Shown here piece by piece: positions 57,738 through 64,000 of a stretch of DNA of 64,000 nucleotides (positions are counted from its first letter, which is position 1; each line of letters begins with the position of its first letter). The translations under genes were made by a program, and so were the position numbers. The stretch lies in contig CAWIEX010000010.1 of the NCBI GenBank assembly GCA_963835295.1, forward strand, positions 496,001 to 560,000, in the 5' to 3' direction. Below the pieces are notes generated by a model. It saw nothing but the letters and a program-made list of their open reading frames with translations. It had not been told where the DNA came from and searched no databases. This stretch comes from JAOPZW01 sp963835295 (GTDB taxonomy: Bacteria; Actinomycetota; Thermoleophilia; Solirubrobacterales; Solirubrobacteraceae).

Positions 57738-58432
57738 GGCCTGAGGGATTGCAGGGCGGGGACCGGCTCGCCGTCGATGGCGCTCAGCGCGCGCTCGACG
57801 GAGGTGGCGATGCAGGTGAAGCTCGGCGTGTCGCGCAGCGTGTAGGCCGACGCCTCGGTGGTGCGCAGGCGCTGGACGAGGTCCAGGAAGGCGCTCGCGT
57901 CGTCGGTGTCGAAGGCGACGACGAACTCCTGGTCGTCGAGGCCGAACGAGTACGTCGTGTGGTTGTCGACCTGCGGGTACTCGCGCCCGATGCGGATGTG
58001 GTCCTGCATGATCCGCCAGCGCTCGTCGGCGGGCAGCGCGTACCACGCGCGCGTCTTGACGAACGGGTAGACGAACAGGTACCGGCCGCGGAACGCGCGC
58101 GGGACGAGGCGCTCGTCCTCGGAGTACTCCGAGCCCTTGCGCAGCCCGAGGAACGAATACGGCTGCGTGCACCACTTCGTCAGGCCTGCCTGGCCCAGCA
58201 CCACGTGGAACTCGTGGATGCGATCGAGGTTCTCGGCCTCGGCCACCAGCATGATCTCGGCGTCTCCGCGGGTGCCCACCAGGCTGAAGGCCTGCAGCAG
58301 GTGATCGGTGCCGAAGTCCTCGCAGGCGGCGAGGAACTCCTGCTTGTCCCGGGCCCGCGAGTCGGCGTCCAGGCGCCGCCAGGCAGGATCGACCTTCAGG
58401 AAGGTGTACTTGACGAAGTGACGGTCGGGCAC
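57734..58432 (-). CDS. hemQ: Chlorite-dismutase-family coproheme decarboxylase (HemQ-like)
   Basis: A 232-residue protein of the Cld/HemQ fold. Typical stretches are HFVKYTFLKVDPAWRRL, YPFVKTRAWYALP (with the Tyr and Lys near the propionates), ERWRIMQDHIRIGREYPQV with the heme-ligand His region, YSFGLDDQEFVVAF and YTLRDTPSFTC. HemQ makes heme b from coproheme in the actinobacterial route. The proximal part lacks an obvious chlorite-dismutase distal Arg, favouring HemQ. GTG 58432 is chosen because family homology begins there; ATG 58456 would add eight residues. Confidence 0.88.
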   Translation of the reverse strand: MPDRHFVKYTFLKVDPAWRRLDADSRARDKQEFLAACEDFGTDHLLQAFSLVGTRGDAEIMLVAEAENLDRIHEFHVVLGQAGLTKWCTQPYSFLGLRKGSEYSEDERLVPRAFRGRYLFVYPFVKTRAWYALPADERWRIMQDHIRIGREYPQVDNHTTYSFGLDDQEFVVAFDTDDASAFLDLVQRLRTTEASAYTLRDTPSFTCIATSVERALSAIDGEPVPALQSLRP

Positions 58433-58509
58433 TTCACCAAGGATAGGGGGGCGCATGAAGGCGGGTTTGCCGCACTATGACCGCGGGCACGGCCGATAGG
58501 ATGGGTGCG

Positions 58510-60843
58510 ATGCGGATCGCCCTCGTGTCTCCATACTCGTGGAGCTACCCGGGCGGAGTCACCCGCCACATCGAGGCGCTGGCCGAGCAGTTCATGGCCA
58601 GCGGTCACCACGTGCGCGTGCTTTCGCCCTATGACCCGCCCGACCGGCTGTCGGCGCGGATGCATCGTGGCGCCCGCCCCGAGGCCCGTGAGCTGCCGGA
58701 CTGGGTCATCCCCCTGGGGCGCACGATCGGCGTCAAGTCCAACGGGGCCGTCTCGAACCTGCCGCACACGCCGTACGCGATCACGACGATGCGGCGCGAG
58801 CTGCGCGCGGGCCGCTTCGACGTCATCCACGTCCACGAGCCCGTCGCCCCCGTCGTGGGCTACGACGCGCTCGACACGCAACTCGCGCCGCTCGTGGGGA
58901 CGTTCCACTGCTACTCCGAGAACGTCGTCTCCAACACGATCGGCAACGCCTTCGGCGCCAAGCGCAAGCTCCAGCGCCTGCACGTGCGCATCGCCGTGTC
59001 CGAAGCCGCCGCCTGGACCGGCCGGCGCTTCTACGGCGGCAGCTACCGGATCATCCCCAACGGCGTCGACGTGCCGGCCGAGCTGCCCGCGCTCGCCGCG
59101 CGCCCGCCGGGCGCGCCGCTGCGCCTGGCCTTCGTCGGCCAGGCCGTCGAGCGCAAGGGGCTCCCTGTCCTGCTGCGCGCCTTCGAGGCGCTGCGCGACC
59201 ACGTCGACGTCGAGCTCATGATCGTGGGCGCAGACCGCGACGAGGTCGAGCCGCTGCTGCTCGACGGCACGCAGGGCGTCAATGTCCTGGGCAAGGTCTC
59301 CGACGCCGAGAAGGCGCAAACCCTCGCCTCAGCCGACCTGCTCGTCGCCCCCTCGCTGGGCGGCGAGAGCTTCGGCATGGTGCTGACCGAGGCCTTCGCC
59401 GCCGGCACCCCGGTCGTCGCCTCCGACATCCCCGGCTACCGCGACGTCGTGCGCGACGGGGTCGATGGCGCGCTCGTGCCGCGCGGCGACGCCACCGCCC
59501 TGGCCGAGACGCTGCGCGACCTCGCCGTGGCGCCCCGGCAGCGCGCGGCCATGGCCGTGCAGGCGCGCGCGCATGCGCCGCGCTACGCCTGGCCGACCGT
59601 CTCCGCCGAGGTCCTCGAGGCTTACACCGACGCCGTCGCCATGCCGCGGGCCGCCACCAGGCGTCAGCGCGCGGGCGTGTTCCTCGGCGCCGTCCCCGGC
59701 GATCTCGGCCCGCGTCGGCCCGCCGAGCGGCGCCTGCCCAGCCTCGAGGCCTCCAAGCGCGAGGGCCGCGACCGCCGCCGCGCGGCCGCCCGCAAGGCCG
59801 GCATCGGCCTGGCCGGGCTGGCCGCCGGGCTGCTCGCCCTGCTCGCCCTGCGGCGCATCGGCCTGGACCAGATCGGCGACAGCCTGCTGCGCGCCACGCC
59901 CACCTGGGTCCTCCTCGGGCTGGGGCTCATGTGCGGCTCGATGGTCGTGCGTGGCGTGGCCTGGCACGCGATCCTCACGGCGGCGCTGCCCGAGGCGCGC
60001 CTGCGGCGCTCCGACGCCCTGCAGGGCACGTTCATCGGCGTGCTCATGTCCGCCACGCTGCCCGCGCGCCTCGGCGAGCCCTCGCGCGCGCTGATCGTGG
60101 CGCGCCGCACCGGCCGACCGCGTGACCACCTGCCGACCGTGGTGGGCTCGATCGTCTCGCAGACGCTGCTCAACGTCGTCGCGCTGGTCGGCCTGGGGAT
60201 CGTCATGTTCTCGACGGTCGACCTCTTCAGCCAGCGCCAGCGCGGCCTCGTGGCCTTCGCCATCGCGCCGATGGCCGTGCTTGTGGCCGTGCTCGTGCTG
60301 CCCGCGCTGCTGCGCGGCGGCCTGCCGTCGCGCTCGCGCCGCGTCCAGGCGGCCGTGGCCAAGGTGCGCGCAGCGCTCGCCCAGGTGCGCGCCGGCCTGA
60401 ACGTCTTCCGCTCGCCCAAGCTCGGCGCCGAGGCCGCCGCGCTGCAGCTCAGCGCGTGGGTCATCCAGTGGCTGTCGTGCTACGTCCTGCTCGTTGCCCT
60501 CGGCCTCGACGACCGCGCCGGCATCGGCGCCGCCGCGGCCGTGCTCTTCGCGGTCAACGTCACCGCGGTGCTGCCCATCACCCCGTCGAACCTGGGCGTC
60601 TTCCAGTTCGCCTGCGTCGCCGTCCTGGCCGGCGCCTACGGGGTGGGCAAGGCCGACGCGCTGGCCTACGGGATCATCCTGCAGGCCGTCGAGATCGCCA
60701 CCGCCGTGGTCATGGGCGCCCCGGCGCTGGTCAAGGAGGGCATGAGCTGGCGCGACGTGCGCCTGCGCGCCCTGCACGCCAGCCCCGTGCAGCTCGACCC
60801 GCTGCCCGCGCCCGCGCGCGACACCGCTCGCGCCAAGGCTTAG
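58510..60843 (+). CDS. GT4 glycosyltransferase fused to a flippase-like (LPG synthase/AglD-type) membrane domain
   Basis: The protein has 777 residues. The N-terminal part (1-380) is a GT4 enzyme: VSPYSWSYPGGVTRHIEALA, FHCYSENVVSN, LAFVGQAVERKGLPVLLRA, GGESFGMVLTEAFAAGTPVV. This resembles PimA-type mannosyltransferases acting on phosphatidylinositol. After a basic linker, about 440-760 is a polytopic domain of the lysylphosphatidylglycerol-synthetase TM/AglD family (SATLPARLGEPSRALIVARR, LPITPSNLGVFQF). The fusion suggests synthesis and membrane handling of a glycolipid by one protein. ATG 58501 is an alternative start. Confidence 0.87.
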   Translation: MRIALVSPYSWSYPGGVTRHIEALAEQFMASGHHVRVLSPYDPPDRLSARMHRGARPEARELPDWVIPLGRTIGVKSNGAVSNLPHTPYAITTMRRELRAGRFDVIHVHEPVAPVVGYDALDTQLAPLVGTFHCYSENVVSNTIGNAFGAKRKLQRLHVRIAVSEAAAWTGRRFYGGSYRIIPNGVDVPAELPALAARPPGAPLRLAFVGQAVERKGLPVLLRAFEALRDHVDVELMIVGADRDEVEPLLLDGTQGVNVLGKVSDAEKAQTLASADLLVAPSLGGESFGMVLTEAFAAGTPVVASDIPGYRDVVRDGVDGALVPRGDATALAETLRDLAVAPRQRAAMAVQARAHAPRYAWPTVSAEVLEAYTDAVAMPRAATRRQRAGVFLGAVPGDLGPRRPAERRLPSLEASKREGRDRRRAAARKAGIGLAGLAAGLLALLALRRIGLDQIGDSLLRATPTWVLLGLGLMCGSMVVRGVAWHAILTAALPEARLRRSDALQGTFIGVLMSATLPARLGEPSRALIVARRTGRPRDHLPTVVGSIVSQTLLNVVALVGLGIVMFSTVDLFSQRQRGLVAFAIAPMAVLVAVLVLPALLRGGLPSRSRRVQAAVAKVRAALAQVRAGLNVFRSPKLGAEAAALQLSAWVIQWLSCYVLLVALGLDDRAGIGAAAAVLFAVNVTAVLPITPSNLGVFQFACVAVLAGAYGVGKADALAYGIILQAVEIATAVVMGAPALVKEGMSWRDVRLRALHASPVQLDPLPAPARDTARAKA

Positions 60844-60878
60844 TAGGGATCTCCCGGCGCGCGGCGAAGCCGTTGGCC

Positions 60879-61133
60879 GTGCCCGAGGCCTGGGTCTATC
60901 TGCTGCGCTGCGCCGACGGCTCGCTCTACACCGGGTGGACCGTCGACCTCGACGCGCGCCTGCGCCGCCACGGGGCGGGCACCGCGAGCGCCTACACGCG
61001 CAGCCGTCGGCCGGTCGAGCTGGCGCTCGCGCTGCCGATGGCCGATCGCAGCGCCGCCAGGCGCGAGGAGGCCCGGATCAAGGCGCTCGACCGGCCGGCC
61101 AAGCTCGCCCTGATCGCCGGCGCGCCCGCCTGA
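60879..61133 (+). CDS. GIY-YIG nuclease superfamily protein (UPF0213)
   Basis: The protein has 84 residues. The GIY-YIG signature appears as WVYLLRCADGSLYTGWT, followed by the conserved Arg in DARLRRHGAG and a late Glu in RREEARIKAL. Such small stand-alone proteins are widespread; a nucleic-acid role is suspected. GTG 60879 chosen at the start of homology; TTG 60873 is possible. Lies 35 bases after the glycosyltransferase fusion. Confidence 0.87.
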   Translation: MPEAWVYLLRCADGSLYTGWTVDLDARLRRHGAGTASAYTRSRRPVELALALPMADRSAARREEARIKALDRPAKLALIAGAPA

Positions 61134-61231
61134 GTGTCTGGGTTCCGAACACCGCTGGCGATGCTGGTAGCGTAGGTCGTTGCCGCTGCAACGTCGCACC
61201 TGAGCCTTTCGGCCGGACAGCCACCTACGAC

Positions 61232-63118
61232 ATGCCAACCACGGAGTTCCCCGCCGTCACCGAGGACGCGCAGGCCGGCAACGGTCACGTGAAGGTCGAG
61301 CGGCGCGAGCGCGTGATCGTGCGCTTCGCCGGCGACTCGGGCGACGGGATGCAGCTCGCCGGCGGCCGCTTCACCGATGCCACGGCCGTGTTCGGCAACG
61401 ACCTGGCCACCCTGCCGAGCTTCCCGGCCGAGATCCGCGCCCCGGCCGGCAGCCTGGCCGGCGTCTCGAGTTTCCAGATCCACTTCGCCGAGCGCGACAT
61501 CGCCACGCCGGGCGACACGCCCAACGTGCTCGTGGCCATGAACCCCGCCGCGCTGCGGTCCAACCTCGCCCAGCTCGAGCGCGGCGCGACGATCATCGTC
61601 AACGAGGACGCCTTCACCACGCGCAACCTGCAGAAGGCGGCCTACGAGGGCAACCCGCTCGACGACGACTCGCTGGACGGCTTCTCGGTCAAGCGCGTGC
61701 CGATGACGACCATCGTCAGCCGCGCGGTCGAGGGGCTCGAGGGGGCCACCACGCGCGACGCTCAGCGGGCGCGCAACCTCTTCGCGCTCGGCCTGCTGTG
61801 CTGGCTCTACGACCGCCCGACCGAGGTCACCGAGCGCTGGATCGAGGGCAAGTTCGCCGACAAGCCCACCGTGCGCGACGTGAACCTCGCCGCCTTCCAC
61901 GCGGGCGTGCACTTCGGTGAGACGTCCGAGCTCATCGACGTGCGCTACGAGGTTCGCCCGGCGACCGACGTGCCCCCGGGCGTCTATCGCAACGTCAACG
62001 GCACGACGACCACGGCGCTCGGCCTGCTCGCCGCCAGCGTGCGCAGCGAGCTGCCGCTCGTGCTCAGCGCCTATCCGATCACGCCGGCCTCCGACCTCCT
62101 GCACGACCTGTCCAACCGCCAGTCGGCCGGCGTGCGCACCATCCAGGCCGAGGACGAGATCGCCGCCGCCGGCATGGCCCTGGGGGCCGCCTTCGGGGGC
62201 GCGCTGGGCGTGACGGCGACCAGCGGCCCCGGGCTCGACCTCAAGACCGAGACCATCGGCCTGGCGGTCGCGCTGGAGCTGCCGATGGTGATCGTCGACG
62301 TCCAGCGCGCCGGCCCGTCGACGGGCATGCCGACCAAGACCGAGCAGTCCGACCTGCTGGCGGCCCTCTATGGCCGCCACGGCGAGTCGCCCGTGCCGAT
62401 CGTCGCGGCCTCGACGCCGGGGCAGTGCTTCGACGCCGCCTACGAGGCGGTGCGCATCGCCGTGCGCTACCGCACGCCGGTCATCCTGCTCACTGACCTC
62501 TTCCTGGCCAACGGCTCGGAGCCGTGGCGGATCCCGCCGGCGGCATCGCTGCCCGCCATCGATCCGGCCTTCGCGCAGCAGCCGAGCAACGGCCACGCGT
62601 TCATGCCCTACGCGCGCAACGACGACGGTGCGCGCCCGTGGGCGATCCCCGGCACGCCGGGCCTGACGCACCGCATCGGCGGCCTGGAGAAGCAGGACGT
62701 GACCGGCGAGATCAGCTACGACCCCGCCAACCACGCGCGCATGACCGCGCTGCGGGCGGCCAAGGTGGCCGGCATCGACGTCCCCGACGTCGAGGTCGAC
62801 CACGAGGACGGCGCCCAGCTGCTCGTCATCGGCTGGGGCTCGAGCGAGGGCGCGGTCCGCGCCGGCGTGCGCCGCGTGCGCCAGGGCGGGCGCAAGGTCG
62901 CCCGGGCGCACCTGCACCACCTCAACCCGCTGCCGGCCAACCTCGGCGAGGTCCTGCGCGCCTACCCCCGCGTCCTGCTGCCCGAGATGAACAGCGGCCA
63001 GCTCACGCGCGTGCTGCGCGCCGAGTACCTCGTCGACGTCGAGGGCTTCTCCCGCGTCGAGGGCCGCCCGCTGTTCGCGGCCGAGATCGAGAAGGCCATC
63101 CTGGAGAGGCTGCCGTGA
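61232..63118 (+). CDS. korA: 2-oxoacid:ferredoxin oxidoreductase, gamma-alpha fused subunit
   Basis: The protein has 628 residues. The gamma part comes first (RFAGDSGDGMQLAGGRF, FPAEIRAPAGSLAGVSSFQ), then the alpha part (LVLSAYPITPASDLLHDLS, GVTATSGPGLDLKTETIGLA, DVQRAGPSTGMPTKTEQSDL). With the next gene it oxidises 2-oxoglutarate (or another 2-oxoacid) with CoA, reducing ferredoxin. This two-subunit oxygen-tolerant form is common in actinobacteria and replaces 2-oxoglutarate dehydrogenase. About 98 bases of non-coding DNA precede it. Confidence 0.94.
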   Translation: MPTTEFPAVTEDAQAGNGHVKVERRERVIVRFAGDSGDGMQLAGGRFTDATAVFGNDLATLPSFPAEIRAPAGSLAGVSSFQIHFAERDIATPGDTPNVLVAMNPAALRSNLAQLERGATIIVNEDAFTTRNLQKAAYEGNPLDDDSLDGFSVKRVPMTTIVSRAVEGLEGATTRDAQRARNLFALGLLCWLYDRPTEVTERWIEGKFADKPTVRDVNLAAFHAGVHFGETSELIDVRYEVRPATDVPPGVYRNVNGTTTTALGLLAASVRSELPLVLSAYPITPASDLLHDLSNRQSAGVRTIQAEDEIAAAGMALGAAFGGALGVTATSGPGLDLKTETIGLAVALELPMVIVDVQRAGPSTGMPTKTEQSDLLAALYGRHGESPVPIVAASTPGQCFDAAYEAVRIAVRYRTPVILLTDLFLANGSEPWRIPPAASLPAIDPAFAQQPSNGHAFMPYARNDDGARPWAIPGTPGLTHRIGGLEKQDVTGEISYDPANHARMTALRAAKVAGIDVPDVEVDHEDGAQLLVIGWGSSEGAVRAGVRRVRQGGRKVARAHLHHLNPLPANLGEVLRAYPRVLLPEMNSGQLTRVLRAEYLVDVEGFSRVEGRPLFAAEIEKAILERLP

Positions 63119-64000
63119 CCACCGCACCCCCGCTCCCGCTGACCAAGGCCGACTTCCAGTCCGACCAGGAGACGCGCTGGTGCCCCGGCTGCGGCGACTA
63201 CTCGGTGCTCGCCGCCATCCAGGGCTTCATGCCCGAGCTCGGCATCCCGCCCGAGAAGATCGTCTTCGTCACCGGCATCGGCTGCGCGGGGCGCTTCGCC
63301 TACTACATGGACACCTACGGGATGCACGCCATCCACGGCCGCGCCCCGACCATCGCCACCGGCCTGGCGGCCGCGCGCGACGACCTCTCGGTGTGGATCG
63401 TCAGCGGCGACGGCGACGCGCTGTCGATCGGCGCCAACCACCTCGTGCACGCGCTGCGCCGCAACGTCCCGGTCAAGATCCTGCTCTTCAACAACCGCAT
63501 CTACGGCCTGACCAAGGGCCAGGCCTCGCCGACGAGCGAGTTCGGCAAGGTGACCAAGTCGACCCCGCGCGGCTCGATCGACCCGCCGCTCGACGCGCTG
63601 TCGCTCGCCCTCGGCGCCGGCGCCACCTTCGTCGCGCGCACCGTCGACCGCGACAAGCAGGGGCTCGTCGAGGTCCTGCGCGCGGCGGCCGAGCACCGCG
63701 GCACCGCCTTCGTCGAGGTCCTCCAGGACTGCCCGGTCTTCAACGACGGCGCCTTCGACCACCTGACCCAGAAGGACGCCGCGGCCGTCAACCGCATCAA
63801 CCTCGTCGACGGTCACTCGATCCGCTTCGGCCTCGATCACGAGCTCGGGATCGTCCGCGACGACGACGGCACGCTGGGCGTCGCCCGCGTCGACGAGGTG
63901 GGCGCCGACCGGCTGATCGTGCACGACGCCACCTGCGAGGACCCGTCGCTGGCCTTCGCCCTCGCCCGCCTGGGCGTCCTCGGCGCCGGCCCGCTGCCGC
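63115..64000 (+). CDS. korB: 2-oxoacid:ferredoxin oxidoreductase, beta subunit (partial at right edge)
   Basis: The GTG start overlaps the korA stop (GTGA), and 295 residues are visible before the window ends. The beta subunit carries thiamine diphosphate: VSGDGDALSIGANHLVHALR and LLFNNRIYGLTKGQASPTS are the cofactor and magnesium region. Cys residues for the Fe-S cluster appear in RWCPGCGDYS near residue 23, with another in GIGCAGRF. Pairing with korA is standard, and most of the protein is present. Confidence 0.94.
   Translation, partial: MTTAPPLPLTKADFQSDQETRWCPGCGDYSVLAAIQGFMPELGIPPEKIVFVTGIGCAGRFAYYMDTYGMHAIHGRAPTIATGLAAARDDLSVWIVSGDGDALSIGANHLVHALRRNVPVKILLFNNRIYGLTKGQASPTSEFGKVTKSTPRGSIDPPLDALSLALGAGATFVARTVDRDKQGLVEVLRAAAEHRGTAFVEVLQDCPVFNDGAFDHLTQKDAAAVNRINLVDGHSIRFGLDHELGIVRDDDGTLGVARVDEVGADRLIVHDATCEDPSLAFALARLGVLGAGPLP

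Overview
The window reads as a chromosomal segment of a very GC-rich actinobacterium, most likely of class Thermoleophilia (Solirubrobacterales; Conexibacter, Baekduia or Solirubrobacter-like). The grounds are third positions that are almost all G or C, frequent GTG starts, dense operons with ATGA/GTGA overlaps, and secreted proteins ending in lysine/arginine-rich C-terminal beta domains that I associate with this order. I see no rRNA, tRNA, CRISPR array or intact insertion sequence. The genus is inference.

Left part (1-13.7 kb), mostly catabolism: a large secreted M14 carboxypeptidase runs off the left edge on the minus strand. Next comes a plus-strand operon of enoyl-CoA hydratase, two tandem arginase-fold proteins with a Cys in place of a metal-binding His, and an acyl-CoA carboxylase carboxyltransferase. 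A salvage operon follows (nucleoside hydrolase, ribokinase, methionine aminopeptidase, DUF4432 epimerase-like). Then an operon of a beta-keto acid cleavage enzyme, a family III CoA-transferase and a MerR regulator follows a 10-bp inverted repeat that looks like its operator.

Middle (13.7-31.2 kb), cell surface: a PKD-domain secreted protein is separated by about 1.4 kb of non-coding, hairpin-bearing DNA from a mucin-like secreted protein built of 11- and 12-residue repeats. Next is a fusion of signal peptide, peptidoglycan-binding domain, membrane helix and serine recombinase in which the catalytic Ser is kept but a key active-site Arg is lost. Then comes the most interesting locus: an operon with an Agd3-like polysaccharide deacetylase, a coiled-coil protein, a PelF-type glycosyltransferase, a PelG-like polytopic membrane protein and a spherulin-4/Sph3-like (GH135) hydrolase, with a GH114 endo-galactosaminidase lipoprotein on the opposite strand nearby. 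These are the parts of fungal galactosaminogalactan and bacterial Pel systems combined in one actinobacterial locus.

Right part (31.2-64 kb), mostly housekeeping: an MFS transporter; an ECF sigma/bifunctional-nuclease fusion interrupted by a -1 frameshift; a DUF2804-like gene divergent, across a palindrome, from a C-N hydrolase/TetR pair; small membrane proteins with Holin-X and DUF3618; pseudouridine catabolism; DegV; two sugar-nucleotide epimerase-like proteins; a minus-strand operon of mtnA, two Zn-dehydrogenases, an NTF2-kinase fusion and an M14 peptidase; a ferric-reductase-like flavoprotein; the BolA/Grx4 and ErpA Fe-S pair; a lipoprotein glycosidase; acyl-CoA synthetase; methyltransferase; M29 aminopeptidase; a HemQ/FNR/AlkA/GNAT operon; a glycosyltransferase-flippase fusion; a GIY-YIG protein; and korAB, cut by the right edge. 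Two related 250-370 bp elements with terminal and central inverted repeats sit between convergent gene pairs at 29.6 and 55.3 kb.
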